From contig JAOZOH010000037.1 of assembly GCA_029933365.1 (NCBI GenBank), positions 1-27,025 of the forward strand: a stretch of DNA of 27,025 nucleotides, given 5' to 3'. A program made the position numbers and the translations under genes. Below the pieces are notes generated by a model. That model saw nothing but the letters and a program-made list of their open reading frames with translations. It searched no databases and was not told where the DNA came from. Below are positions 6,576-15,196 of this stretch, in pieces (within the stretch, counting starts at the first letter, position 1; each line of letters begins with the position of its first letter). This stretch comes from Desulfuromusa sp. (GTDB lineage: Bacteria; Desulfobacterota; Desulfuromonadia; Desulfuromonadales; Geopsychrobacteraceae).

Positions 6576-8164
6576 CTGACATTCTGCTGGTACAGCCTCC
6601 TGCGCTCATTCCCTCTGAACCACCACTCTCGTTGGCAATTCTCTGTTCATCATTGCGGGCAGCGGGGATCGGTACAAAAGTTCTGGATGCCAATCTGGAT
6701 GCCTATCTTTATCTTTTGGATGGGGAACGACTGTCAGAGTTGGCTGGAGACAACCCGAAAACTTCTATCCACCGGGCGTTAAAGCATCGTCAACACTCTC
6801 TTGACCTGTTGCGCTCTCCAGAGGCGCTGAGCTCATTTTCCCGTTATAGTACCGCTGTCCGTTATCTGAATCTGTTACTAAGTCTCTGGTCTGTTAACCA
6901 AGATGAACGCTTAACTTTAGGGGATTACCAATATAAATCCCACTCTGTTTTTAATCCTGAAGATTTAAACTTATTCAGTTCCGGTCAAGCCAGAACATTG
7001 TTTTATTCCTATTTTGAAACCGAACTCCTTCCCACGATTGCGGCATGTCAGCCGCATCGAGTGGCTATTTCAATTAATTATCTGCATCAGGTTTTTCCAG
7101 CCTTTGAACTGGCCGGATTGTTGCGCCGCCATGATCCTGATTTACAATTGATCGCCGGAGGTGGGCTGTTGACCTCCTGGCAGGAGGCATTGCGCCAAAA
7201 TAATTTAAGGTTACCCCCCTTTGATCATCTGGTTTTTGGACCAGGAGAAGCCTCACTTGTCACGCTGGCAACGGAGCGGGGTCATGTCGATCGGTATCTT
7301 GCCGATGCTGCCACGATCAACTTTACCCCTGACTTCTCATTTGCAGAACACAATCGCTATTTTACTCCCCAACCGGTCTTGCCTGTCAGTGCATCGCGTG
7401 GTTGTTACTGGCGAAAATGTCTATTCTGCCCCGAAGCCGCAGCTCCCATACATCCTTATAGCAGCTACAACTCGGGTGAATTCCCCGATCTGTTGCTGCA
7501 ACTGAGTGAAAAATATGCCGCAACCAACTTCCATCTCACCGATAATGCGATTCCGGTCAACATCTTAAAAGGGATGGCAGAGCGTCAGGTTGATCTGCAA
7601 CATTTATCCTGGTTTGGATTTGTGCGCTTTGAAGCGATATTGGAAGATCTTGACTTTATCCGGCAACTCGCCGCTGGTGGCTGTCGTATGTTGCAATTAG
7701 GACTGGAAAGTGGTTCACAGTCGGTTCTCGATACCTTGGGGAAGGGGCTTAAGCTGGAATCAGCCGTTAAAATTCTCAATAATCTGGAGGAAGCCGGGAT
7801 CGCCAGTTACGTTTATATTATGCTTGGAACTCCAGGTGAGACTGAAGCTGACGCTGAAATGACTTTAAACTTTCTGGAAGAGTATGCGGAAAAAATAGGT
7901 TTTCTCAATATTTCGATTATGAATTTGCCACGTGGCTCTGAATTACTGGATAACCCTGAACTGTATGGAATAGATAGCTCCCAGTTACGCGATGAGAAAG
8001 GTTCTCTTGGTCTCTATCACGAATTTCATTCAGCAACCGGCTGGGATCGAGCCGCTGCGCGTAAATTTTTAAATCAACGCCTGCTTGGATCTCCACTTAT
8101 CCGCAAGATTGTCAAGCGTGACCCGCCCCTGTTCAGCTCCAACCACGCCTTTTTCTTTACTTAA
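6572..8164 (+). CDS. B12-binding-domain radical SAM protein
   Basis: A protein of 530 residues. Residues 1-235 resemble the cobalamin-binding Rossmann domain of B12-radical SAM proteins (DILLVQPPALIPSEPPLSL, ISINYLHQVFPAFELAGLLRRHDPDLQLIAGGG, FGPGEASL); no DxHxxG histidine is visible. The radical SAM core starts at SRGCYWRKCLFC, giving a C278-x4-C283-x2-C286 cluster site, one residue wider than the classical Cx3Cx2C. Downstream core segments are FHLTDNAIP, LQLGLESGSQSVLDTLGKG and YIMLGTPGET. Such enzymes bind a [4Fe-4S] cluster and SAM and often methylate or thiolate unactivated carbons; the substrate here is unknown. Its ATG overlaps the selenorhodanese stop (ATGA), so the two are translationally coupled and probably act together. 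It is the last gene of the operon. Confidence 0.88.
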   Translation: MTDILLVQPPALIPSEPPLSLAILCSSLRAAGIGTKVLDANLDAYLYLLDGERLSELAGDNPKTSIHRALKHRQHSLDLLRSPEALSSFSRYSTAVRYLNLLLSLWSVNQDERLTLGDYQYKSHSVFNPEDLNLFSSGQARTLFYSYFETELLPTIAACQPHRVAISINYLHQVFPAFELAGLLRRHDPDLQLIAGGGLLTSWQEALRQNNLRLPPFDHLVFGPGEASLVTLATERGHVDRYLADAATINFTPDFSFAEHNRYFTPQPVLPVSASRGCYWRKCLFCPEAAAPIHPYSSYNSGEFPDLLLQLSEKYAATNFHLTDNAIPVNILKGMAERQVDLQHLSWFGFVRFEAILEDLDFIRQLAAGGCRMLQLGLESGSQSVLDTLGKGLKLESAVKILNNLEEAGIASYVYIMLGTPGETEADAEMTLNFLEEYAEKIGFLNISIMNLPRGSELLDNPELYGIDSSQLRDEKGSLGLYHEFHSATGWDRAAARKFLNQRLLGSPLIRKIVKRDPPLFSSNHAFFFT

Positions 8165-8205
8165 TTAATCCCAGCATTGTCCAAGTTTATATTTAACCTA
8201 GATTC

Positions 8206-8288
8206 CAAATCTCCCCCAGCCCTTCTTTGCTAAAGAGGGGAGTTTTAAAACCTCCCCCTTAGAAAAAGGGGGATTGAGGGGGATTTTT
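8206..8288. repeat. Dispersed C-rich/G-rich palindromic repeat
   Basis: This intergenic stretch contains CTCCCCCAGCCC, AGAGGGGAG, CCTCCCCCTT, AAAGGGGGATTGAGGGGG in alternating orientation, so it can fold into two adjacent hairpins. The pattern of CCTCCCCCTT and AAGGGGGATTGAGGGGG arms is typical of dispersed intergenic repeats seen in many proteobacterial and other genomes. It lies between the convergent radical SAM and DUF1232 genes and may serve as a terminator for either. Confidence 0.6.
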
Positions 8289-8298
8289 CGTATCCGAT

Positions 8299-8544
8299 TC
8301 ACTTCTTTGGATTGAAAATATTTGGCAGATCGTAACCGAAATAGCGCAGACACATCAGTAGCAGGGTGACCGCAGCGGCTTCATCAAGGTTACCGATGAT
8401 CGGAATGTTGTCGGGGATGAGTTCAAAAAATCCTGCGGTCGGGTTCAGCAGATAAATCACTGAGAGCAGGCCAAGGAGAAATATTCCATAGTTTTTCACG
8501 ATCAACACCGTATGAGAATTTAAGAATGGCTTTAACCATAGCAT
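8299..8544 (-). CDS. Small DUF1232 (YkvA-like) membrane protein
   Basis: A protein of 81 residues with a hydrophobic stretch (YGIFLLGLLSVIYLLNP) and the DUF1232 core pattern NPTAGFFELIPDNIPIIGNLDEAAAV, close to the common LINPLDLIPDFIPVIGYLDD form of the family. DUF1232 proteins are small and membrane-associated, with no established biochemical role. The ATG at 8544 lacks a clear ribosome-binding site; a GTG start some 15 codons later would leave only the core domain. It is divergent from the lipoprotein gene at 8674 and convergent with the radical SAM gene across a palindromic repeat. Confidence 0.75.
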   Translation of the reverse strand: MLWLKPFLNSHTVLIVKNYGIFLLGLLSVIYLLNPTAGFFELIPDNIPIIGNLDEAAAVTLLLMCLRYFGYDLPNIFNPKK

Positions 8545-8673
8545 ATTCTATTGGCTTTGGTTGCAGCCTGTTTTTTTGCCTGTAGAATTTAGTGCAGAGG
8601 TCTATCTTTTATATTCATACGCAAAGTAAAATATATGCAAAACAATATAAATTTTCTCACGGAGTAAATAATT

Positions 8674-9171
8674 ATGGAAAAAAGGCTATGGCTTTTATTG
8701 GTATTTTTGTTCAGCTTGATGCTTGTAGGTTGTCAGACGACAACAACTCATTACTTAGGGGCTAAAGCTGATGAAGCAGATGTGGTCAGCCTGGCTGCTG
8801 GTCAGGTTGAACAGCAACGCTGGCAGGATCTTTATATAACCGTCGATTACTCGTATGATCGACAGGGTAATCGATTGGATATTGACGGGGCGTTATCTTT
8901 TTCTGACAGCACCAAGATCAATTTTTCCCGAGTGCGGGATTTGAAATTGAAGCTGTTCCTGTTGGATAAGGATATGCGGGTTGTTGATTATCTGAATATT
9001 GCCCGGACTCTGAGTGTCAGTTTGGATGATGAGACGATATTTGCCAAAAAACTGGAGTTAAAGGAAACAGTTGTTGCTTTGACTTTTGGCTATGAAGGCT
9101 CTTTTCGTGATGATGATCCCGAATCGCCTTCGAGCGAGCAAGTCTGGAAGTTGCCCAAACGTAAATTTTGA
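8674..9171 (+). CDS. Outer- or inner-membrane lipoprotein of unknown function
   Basis: A protein of 165 residues starting MEKRLWLLLVFLFSLMLVGCQ. The charged n-region, hydrophobic core and lipobox L-V-G-C predict cleavage and lipidation at Cys20. After a threonine-rich linker, the mature part carries alternating beta-type strands (ITVDYSYDRQGNRLDIDGALSFS, RVRDLKLKLFLLDKDMRVVDY) and ends in a basic tail, KLPKRKF. No catalytic motif is seen and I do not recognise a named family. GGAG lies 12 bases upstream of the ATG, a little far. It stands alone, with a terminator directly downstream. Confidence 0.8.
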   Translation: MEKRLWLLLVFLFSLMLVGCQTTTTHYLGAKADEADVVSLAAGQVEQQRWQDLYITVDYSYDRQGNRLDIDGALSFSDSTKINFSRVRDLKLKLFLLDKDMRVVDYLNIARTLSVSLDDETIFAKKLELKETVVALTFGYEGSFRDDDPESPSSEQVWKLPKRKF

Positions 9172-9189
9172 ACTGTATATTTTGAAACT

Positions 9190-9226
9190 AGGAATGGCGA
9201 CGATTTGATCGCCATTCCTGGTTGTT
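9190..9226 (+). terminator. Terminator after the lipoprotein gene
   Basis: A perfect 11-bp stem, AGGAATGGCGA (9190-9200) with TCGCCATTCCT (9209-9219), has an eight-base loop and is followed by a GT/T-rich run. It lies 18 bases after the lipoprotein stop. Confidence 0.8.
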
Positions 9227-9339
9227 TGTTCTGTTTTCTACCTTTTTGAAAATATTCACCGGCGTGGTAGCATCGCCAACCTTTCTCTTCCAGAGGCATT
9301 AACTTGGAAGATTGCCTAACAAGGACATTAATAAAGTAT

Positions 9340-11631
9340 ATGAATACGATTGATATTCTTCAGATTTTGATCGAAGAAACAGGTCTGCAGCAGAATCAGG
9401 TAAAACAAACTGTAGGACTGCTTGAAGAGGGAGCAACGGTTCCTTTTATTGCCCGATATCGAAAAGAAGCTACCGGAGAGCTGGATGAAGTGCAAATCCG
9501 CCAGTTACAGGAGCGGCTGACATATTTTAAGGAGCTGGATGAACGGCGGCAAACCATTCTTAAATCAATCGATACCCAGGGGAAACTGACGGTAGAATTG
9601 CGCTCCAAAATTACTCTCTGTCGGCAGAAGACTGAACTGGAAGATATCTACCTGCCCTATAAACCGAAGCGGCGTACTAAGGCGACAATTGCCAGAGAGC
9701 AGGGTTTGGAGCCTTTGGCTGAGCAGATTCTTCAGTCGGTTGATCCCAACACGCTGCTGGAATCATTAGCTATACCGTTTATCAACCCCGAGTATGAGAT
9801 TACCAGTGTTGAAAGTGCGTTGCAGGGAGCGGGATATATTCTGGCAGAACAGTTTTCGGATATTGCTGAAATCCGTGCGATGGTTCGCGAGCTAACCTGG
9901 CAGCAAGGGTTGTTCGGTTCACAACCGGCGCGCGGCAAAGCTGGGATGGTCAGTAAGTTTGAGATGTACTACGATTTCAGTGAACCGCTGCGACAGATTC
10001 CTTCTCACCGAATGCTGGCAATGCGGCGTGGCGAAAAAGAAGAGATCCTGCAGTTGTCGCTTGAGGCTCCTGAAGAAGAGATTTTTTCACGCCTCGGTCG
10101 GATGTTGATTCCAGAATCAAATCCGTATCGCAACTGGCTCAAATTGGTGATTGATGATGCGTACCACCGCCTGATAGCACCATCGATCGAGGTTGAGCTG
10201 CGTTTACAGGCAAAGAAAGCTGCCGACGAAGAGGCGATCCGGGTGTTTGCAGAAAATCTGCGTAATTTACTGCTTGCAGCGCCAGCGGGTAATTACCGGG
10301 TTCTTGGTGTCGATCCTGGTTTGCGTACCGGCTCCAAGTTAGCGGTGGTTGACCCGACCGGTCGATTTCTTGACCATGCTACGATCTATCCACATACTGG
10401 CAGGGGGCGGATTGATGAAGCACAACAGAAATTAATCAGTCTGATTGATAGCTACCAGGTTGAAATGGTTGCCATTGGTAATGGCACTGCTGGTCGGGAA
10501 ATGGACCAGTTTGTGCGTCAAAGCTTGAAAATAGTGGGGAAACAGTTACCGGTGGTAATGGTGAGTGAGGCGGGTGCCAGTGTTTATTCAGCCTCTGATA
10601 TCGCCCGAGAAGAATTTCCCGATCTCGATCTGACGGTGCGCGGGGCGATTTCCATTGCTCGCCGGTTACAGGATCCCTTAGCCGAGTTGGTCAAGGTTGA
10701 CCCCAAGAGTATCGGTGTCGGCCAGTATCAGCATGATGTCAGCCAAACTGCCTTGAAGAAATCTCTGGGGGAGGTGGTGGAATCGTGTGTTAACTATGTC
10801 GGGGTTGACCTGAATACCGCCAGTTGGGCGTTGCTTAGCTTTGTTTCCGGAATTAGTGAATCCCTGGCCAAGTCGATTGTTGGTTATCGAAATGAAAATG
10901 GGATATTCAAGCAACGGAAACAGTTACTCAAGGTTCCCCGCTTTGGGCAGAAGGCCTTTGAGCAAGCGGCGGGGTTTTTGCGGATTCGCGATGCTGAACA
11001 GCTATTGGATAATACCGCCGTTCACCCCGAACGCTATAAATTGGTACAGCAAATGGCTACCGATGCTGGAGTTGACCTGCGTAAATTAGTTGCAGAAACA
11101 GCACTGCTCGATGCCATTGATCTCAACCGCTATGTGGCAGAGGAGGTTGGTCTGCCAACCTTGCGTGACATTATCAGCGAACTGAAGAAGCCGGGGCGTG
11201 ATCCGAGGGAAAGCTTTATTTCGACCAGCTTCCGTGAAGATGTGATGGAAATCAAGGATCTTAAAGAGGGGATGAATTTGAACGGCGTCGTCACCAATGT
11301 TGCGGCGTTCGGAGCTTTTGTCGATATTGGTGTCCATCAGGATGGCTTGGTCCACATCAGCCAGCTCGCTGACCGGTTTGTTAAAGATCCCAACGATGTA
11401 GTGAAGGTCGGGCAACAAGTGCAGGTGCGGGTGCTGGAGATTGATCAGCAGCGTAAACGGATTGCTTTGACAATGCGTAGCGGAGAAGTGAAAGAGAAGA
11501 GTGCTACTTCGAGGCAACAGAATAAAAAACCGGAGCGGAAAAAAGTACCAAAAGAAAAACCCCAAAATACCAAGACCGATCTTGCTGCTGCTCTGGAGAA
11601 ATCGGGATTTCGAATCAAGAAGGGGAAGTAA
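9340..11631 (+). CDS. tex: Transcription accessory / RNA-binding protein Tex
   Basis: About 763 residues, the usual Tex length. In order: the N-terminal Tex helical region (GATVPFIARYRKEATGELDE, a hallmark); a YqgF/RNase H-like fold starting VLGVDPGLRTG near residue 320; helix-hairpin-helix motifs (NYVGVDLNTASWALLSFVSGI near 485); and a C-terminal S1 RNA-binding domain, about 640-712 (GVVTNVAAFGAFVDIGVHQDGLVHIS). A lysine-rich tail follows, ending FRIKKGK. Tex is a cytoplasmic nucleic-acid-binding protein linked to transcript turnover and stress or toxin-gene expression; its enzymatic activity is uncertain. The ATG at 9340 is chosen because homology begins at NTIDILQ. A TTG at 9304 would add 12 residues without support. 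AAGGA lies 14 bases upstream, so spacing is long. Confidence 0.95.
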   Translation: MNTIDILQILIEETGLQQNQVKQTVGLLEEGATVPFIARYRKEATGELDEVQIRQLQERLTYFKELDERRQTILKSIDTQGKLTVELRSKITLCRQKTELEDIYLPYKPKRRTKATIAREQGLEPLAEQILQSVDPNTLLESLAIPFINPEYEITSVESALQGAGYILAEQFSDIAEIRAMVRELTWQQGLFGSQPARGKAGMVSKFEMYYDFSEPLRQIPSHRMLAMRRGEKEEILQLSLEAPEEEIFSRLGRMLIPESNPYRNWLKLVIDDAYHRLIAPSIEVELRLQAKKAADEEAIRVFAENLRNLLLAAPAGNYRVLGVDPGLRTGSKLAVVDPTGRFLDHATIYPHTGRGRIDEAQQKLISLIDSYQVEMVAIGNGTAGREMDQFVRQSLKIVGKQLPVVMVSEAGASVYSASDIAREEFPDLDLTVRGAISIARRLQDPLAELVKVDPKSIGVGQYQHDVSQTALKKSLGEVVESCVNYVGVDLNTASWALLSFVSGISESLAKSIVGYRNENGIFKQRKQLLKVPRFGQKAFEQAAGFLRIRDAEQLLDNTAVHPERYKLVQQMATDAGVDLRKLVAETALLDAIDLNRYVAEEVGLPTLRDIISELKKPGRDPRESFISTSFREDVMEIKDLKEGMNLNGVVTNVAAFGAFVDIGVHQDGLVHISQLADRFVKDPNDVVKVGQQVQVRVLEIDQQRKRIALTMRSGEVKEKSATSRQQNKKPERKKVPKEKPQNTKTDLAAALEKSGFRIKKGK

Positions 11632-11674
11632 CGGTTTGTGGATGAGACTATAAATGAAAATCCATACAGCCAGA

Positions 11675-11702
11675 TTGCAGTTGGATTTCTTAGTGATATA
11701 AT
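11675..11702 (+). promoter_or_regulatory. Candidate sigma-70 promoter for the CBS protein/transporter operon
   Basis: A perfect -10 TATAAT (11697-11702) is preceded by TTGCAG (11675-11680) at 16 bases. A transcript starting near 11709 would have a leader of about 54 bases before the ATG at 11763. The -35 matches only three of six consensus bases. Confidence 0.55.
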
Positions 11703-11762
11703 CTCAACCGTACCGTTCCCCACCGATCTCAGGATGAAGGTTTACCGACAGAGAGGTTCACT

Positions 11763-12254
11763 ATGGACGTTTCTAAATGCATGAGGACAAAACTGGTTCT
11801 TGCCAAGCCGGACTGTGATTACAAAAGTCTGTTGTGTAAAATTGCCGATACCGTTCCACGGTTGGCCTACATCGTGAACGAAAATTACAAGCTGCTGGGA
11901 ATTGTGTCTGCAGTGGATCTGCTCAAAGAGATCGTCCCTTCATATATGGATGCAGATCTGGCGAGTTCTTTGGTTAATGGCGCTGACTTTCTGCACAAAC
12001 AGTTAGAAAAAGTTAAGCATAAGTGTGCCAGAGACATCATGGTCACCGAGTTTTCGTTTCTATACCCTCACCATCAACTCCTTAAAGCCGATGCCATTAT
12101 TGCTGAAAGAGGTTTCAATACTCTGCCTGTGATTGATGAGCAGGGTAAAATTCTTGGAGAAATCACTCGTCTGGATATCCTTTTACACCTTGTTAATAAC
12201 TGCACAGAGTTCAACCTCAATGACAAGGATCTCGTGGATCTCTCATTGCTCTAA
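11763..12254 (+). CDS. CBS-domain pair protein
   Basis: A protein of 163 residues made of two CBS modules. The first ends YIVNENYKLLGIVSAVDLLKEIVPSY. The second opens at CARDIMVTEFSFLYPHHQLLKADAIIAERGFNTLPVIDEQGKILGEITRLDILLHLV. Pairs of this kind form a Bateman module that binds adenine nucleotides or similar ligands and regulates an attached or partner protein. There is no catalytic domain. It lies 45-57 bases upstream of an ArsB/NhaD-type transporter on the same strand, downstream of a good promoter. A nucleotide- or ion-sensing subunit of that transporter is therefore the simplest inference. AGAGAGG is placed well before the ATG. It is cysteine-containing (C6, C18, C25), which is not usual for CBS pairs but has no evident meaning. 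Confidence 0.88.
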   Translation: MDVSKCMRTKLVLAKPDCDYKSLLCKIADTVPRLAYIVNENYKLLGIVSAVDLLKEIVPSYMDADLASSLVNGADFLHKQLEKVKHKCARDIMVTEFSFLYPHHQLLKADAIIAERGFNTLPVIDEQGKILGEITRLDILLHLVNNCTEFNLNDKDLVDLSLL

Positions 12255-12310
12255 ACTCGCGAGTATTTAGGGCGTTCTAACAAAATTTGCATAGATGAAT
12301 GGAGTATCCC

Positions 12311-13651
12311 GTGTTCTGGATAGCAACAGCCATATTTCTGGTGGCTTATGCACTTATTATTTCTGAAAAGATCCACAAAACCAAGGTCGCCATGTTTGGT
12401 GCAGCTCTCACTCTGATGACCAAAGTCCTGCATCAGCAGGAAGCATTTAATGATATTGACCTTGGCGTCGATTGGAACGTTATTTTCCTTCTCATCTCCA
12501 TGATGATCATCATCAACATCATGACCAAAACCGGGGTTTTCCAGTATGTTGCCATCAAATGTGCCAAAGTGGCTAAAGGTGAACCCTTCAGGATCATGGC
12601 TCTGTTTGCAATTATTACTGCTGTTGGCTCCGCTTTTCTCGATAATGTCACCACGGTTCTACTCCTTGTGCCAGTTACATTGTTTATCGCCGAGCAGCTA
12701 GAAATCAATCCTATCCCCTACCTGATTACCGAGGCTCTGGCGTCCAACATTGGTGGTACTGCAACTTTGATTGGCGATCCGCCGAACATTATGATCGCCT
12801 CCAAGGCCGGGCTGAACTTCATGGATTTTATCTACCATCTGTCTCCGGCTATCATCATTATTTTCCTCTTCTGGATGCTGGCCTGGAAAGTGGTTTTTGG
12901 AAAAAGGTTGTATGTGCCTGATGAACTCAAGAAGAAGATCATGTCCCTGCAGGAGAGAGAACAGATCAAAGATCCTGTGTTGTTGAAAAAATCACTGCTC
13001 GTTCTCACCCTGACCATTCTTGGATTCATGTTGCACGGGATACTCCATTATGAACCTGCCACAGTCGCTCTCATGGGGGCGACAACGCTACTGTTTATAT
13101 CAGGAGAAGAGCCGCACAATATTCTTGCCGAAGTGGAGTGGCCGACCATCTTTTTTTTCATCGGTTTGTTCATCATCATCGGGGGAATTGTCAAGGTTGG
13201 ATTGGTGGAAGATATGTCACGAGCGATGATCGCCGTTACTAATCCCCAACCCGAAAATATGACCGTTCTTGCCATGGTCATGCTCTGGTTCTCGGCTATT
13301 TGCTCCGCGGTTGTTGATAATATTCCCTTTGTAGCTACGATGAACCCTTTACTTATCGATATGGTGCATAAGGTCTATGGTCTGGATCCAGGGACGGCAA
13401 TGGTTGAGCACATTCAAAATCAAGCAATGATGCCGGTCTGGTGGGCTCTTGCTCTCGGTGCCTGTCTCGGTGGTAACGGCTCCCCTATCGGCGCATCTGC
13501 CAACGTTATAGTGGTTGGTTTGAGTGAAAAAGCCGGATATAAAATTACCTTCACACAATTTCTTAAATACGGTCTGCCGGTCATGTTTTTGACTATTTTC
13601 CTGTCGATGATCTATGTCTATGTCCGTTACTATTTCCTTAAATGGTATTAG
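12311..13651 (+). CDS. ArsB/NhaD-type ion transporter (IT superfamily)
   Basis: An integral membrane protein of about 446 residues with 11-12 hydrophobic segments. It begins FWIATAIFLVAYALIISEKIHKT. It has two internally related halves. The first carries AFLDNVTTVLLLVPVT and ASNIGGTATLIGDPPNIMIA; the second carries SAVVDNIPFVATMNPLL and LGACLGGNGSPIGASANVIVVGL. These paired DN and GG-T/S-P-N motifs are typical of the ArsB/NhaD family, whose members export arsenite or exchange Na+ for H+. Without ars genes nearby, a Na+/H+ or organic-anion role is at least as likely as arsenite. GTG at 12311 is favoured because GGAG lies six bases upstream and homology starts there; ATG at 12299 has no ribosome-binding site. 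It is paired with the upstream CBS protein. Confidence 0.88.
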   Translation: MFWIATAIFLVAYALIISEKIHKTKVAMFGAALTLMTKVLHQQEAFNDIDLGVDWNVIFLLISMMIIINIMTKTGVFQYVAIKCAKVAKGEPFRIMALFAIITAVGSAFLDNVTTVLLLVPVTLFIAEQLEINPIPYLITEALASNIGGTATLIGDPPNIMIASKAGLNFMDFIYHLSPAIIIIFLFWMLAWKVVFGKRLYVPDELKKKIMSLQEREQIKDPVLLKKSLLVLTLTILGFMLHGILHYEPATVALMGATTLLFISGEEPHNILAEVEWPTIFFFIGLFIIIGGIVKVGLVEDMSRAMIAVTNPQPENMTVLAMVMLWFSAICSAVVDNIPFVATMNPLLIDMVHKVYGLDPGTAMVEHIQNQAMMPVWWALALGACLGGNGSPIGASANVIVVGLSEKAGYKITFTQFLKYGLPVMFLTIFLSMIYVYVRYYFLKWY

Positions 13652-13666
13652 CAAATTGTGATGATT

Positions 13667-13701
13667 AAAAAAGGGCGGCCAATCTTTGGCCACCCTTTTT
13701 T
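13667..13701. terminator. Two-way terminator between the transporter and dapL
   Basis: AAAAAAGGGCGGCCA and TGGCCACCCTTTTTT form a long stem with A- and T-rich ends, so it can stop transcription from both sides. It marks the end of the plus-strand CBS/transporter operon and of the minus-strand hsl-arg-dap block. Confidence 0.85.
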
Positions 13702-13725
13702 GCAATCTCAACAGAACAATTTACT

Positions 13726-14961
13726 TTACTTGCCCCACTTTTCTCTGATTCGCTGCACAGCGGTTTCGACATTTTCACGTTCACCAAATGCAGAAAGGCG
13801 GAAATACCCTTCACCACTGGGGCCAAAGCCGCTACCGGGGGTGCCGACGACGTGGCATTCATGCAGGAGTTTATCAAAGAAATCCCAGCTACTCATCCCT
13901 TCGGGTGTTTTCAGCCAAATATAGGGGGCGTTAACGCCACCATAGCAGGTAATCCCAGCTGCGGTGAGGCCGTCCAGTATAATCTTGGCATTTTCCATAT
14001 AGAAATCAATAATTTCTTTAACTTGTGTCCATCCCTCATCGCTATACACGGCAGCTGCCGCTTTTTGAACCGGGTAGGAAACACCATTAAATTTAGTACA
14101 TTGGCGGCGATTCCAGAGTTTATTGAAGCTGTATTTTTCACCGCTTGCGGTGGTTCCCATAAGTTCTTTCGGGACGACGGTCAGGCCGCAACGAACACCG
14201 GTAAAACCAGCTGTTTTGGAGAAAGAACGGAACTCAATCGCGCAGCGTTTGGCCCCTTCAATCTCATAGATGGAGTGGGGAATATCGGCCTGAGTAATAT
14301 ATGCCTCGTAGGCCGCATCAAACAAAATGACTGCATCATTTTCAATGGCGTAGTCAACCCAAACTTTTAACTGCTCCTTAGTGGCAACGATTCCGGTTGG
14401 ATTATTAGGGTAACAGAGATAGATGATATCAACTTTTTCGCTCGGAAAATCTGGATTGAAGCCATTTTCTTCGGTACAGGGCATGTAGACCAGTCCGTCA
14501 TAATAACCTTTCTCATTAATTTGACCACTCCGGCCAACCATAACATTGGTGTCATTATAAACCGGGTAAACCGGGTCACCGATAGCCACCTTATTACTCA
14601 GATCAAAAATATCAAGAATATTACTGCTGTCACATTTAGATCCATCGGAGATAAAGACTTCAGATGTTTTGAGATCAACCCCGAGGGGCCGATATGCTTT
14701 ATCAATGATAATCTGTGAGAGCCAGTCATAACCCTGTTCGGGGCCATATCCATGAAAGGTTGTTTTATCGGCCATTTCATCAACTCCCTGATGAAATGCT
14801 TTAAGTACTGCAGGAACCAGCGGTTTTGTTACGTCGCCAATCCCAAGGCGGATCACGTTTGCTTGTGGGTTAGCCTGGGTAAACTCATTAACCCTACGAC
14901 TGATCTCTGGAAAGAGGTAACCCGCTTGAAGCTTTAAATAATTATCGTTGATACGTGCCAT
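13726..14961 (-). CDS. dapL: LL-diaminopimelate aminotransferase
   Basis: A protein of 411 residues, the family length. It is a cytoplasmic fold-type I PLP aminotransferase that makes LL-diaminopimelate directly from tetrahydrodipicolinate and glutamate, bypassing DapD, DapC and DapE. It opens [17 protein letters not shown], the DapL hallmark. [10 protein letters not shown] (residues 181-190) is the substrate-binding loop, DAAYEAYI follows, and K249 in [14 protein letters not shown] is the PLP lysine. It is the last gene of the minus-strand block, after dapB and a tiny lipoprotein gene, with a terminator downstream. This route is characteristic of deltaproteobacteria, clostridia, cyanobacteria and plants, and supports the taxonomic inference for the window. 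Confidence 0.97.
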   Translation of the reverse strand: MARINDNYLKLQAGYLFPEISRRVNEFTQANPQANVIRLGIGDVTKPLVPAVLKAFHQGVDEMADKTTFHGYGPEQGYDWLSQIIIDKAYRPLGVDLKTSEVFISDGSKCDSSNILDIFDLSNKVAIGDPVYPVYNDTNVMVGRSGQINEKGYYDGLVYMPCTEENGFNPDFPSEKVDIIYLCYPNNPTGIVATKEQLKVWVDYAIENDAVILFDAAYEAYITQADIPHSIYEIEGAKRCAIEFRSFSKTAGFTGVRCGLTVVPKELMGTTASGEKYSFNKLWNRRQCTKFNGVSYPVQKAAAAVYSDEGWTQVKEIIDFYMENAKIILDGLTAAGITCYGGVNAPYIWLKTPEGMSSWDFFDKLLHECHVVGTPGSGFGPSGEGYFRLSAFGERENVETAVQRIREKWGK

Positions 14962-15043
14962 GTAGATTTCTCCAAGGGTTTAGTAAAACAGAGGTCGTTA
15001 GAAGGGTAACCACCTCATCATCAGATTTGAATGGGTCGTTATT

Positions 15044-15169
15044 TTAGTCGGCTTTTTCTTGAATCCATCCTCCAGCTTTCTCCACATCTCTACCGAGACC
15101 ATGGAAGGTTTCACAACCAGAAATGATCAATGTTACGAGAACCAGTAGTAATAGCAGCATTTTTTTCAT
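15044..15169 (-). CDS. Entericidin-like small lipoprotein
   Basis: A small gene of 41 codons. The product starts MKKMLLLLLVLVTLIISGCET. The lipobox I-S-G-C places the lipidated cysteine at residue 19, leaving a mature peptide of 23 residues containing HGLGRDVEKAGGWIQEKAD. This resembles the entericidin EcnA/EcnB pattern (C-N-T-x-x-G-x-G-x-D-hydrophobic/basic-G), a family of tiny amphipathic lipoproteins tied to stress or lysis phenotypes in enterobacteria. AGGAG sits six to seven bases before the ATG, a strong site. It lies between dapB and dapL on the same strand, so it is probably co-transcribed. The function here is unproven, and only one entericidin-like gene is present rather than a pair. 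Confidence 0.75.
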   Translation of the reverse strand: MKKMLLLLLVLVTLIISGCETFHGLGRDVEKAGGWIQEKAD

Positions 15170-15196
15170 TTTTATCTCCTGTCAGTTAAACCTGTA

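Noticed and set aside
8206..8288. CRISPR array or IS element at the C/G-rich repeats (also 16013-16090 and 21163-21268)
   Set aside because: No regularly spaced direct repeats, no spacers and no transposase. They are single palindromic units.
12299..12310. ATG at 12299 as the transporter start
   Set aside because: No ribosome-binding site precedes it, whereas GTG 12311 has GGAG at six bases and begins at the homologous segment. The longer form cannot be excluded.
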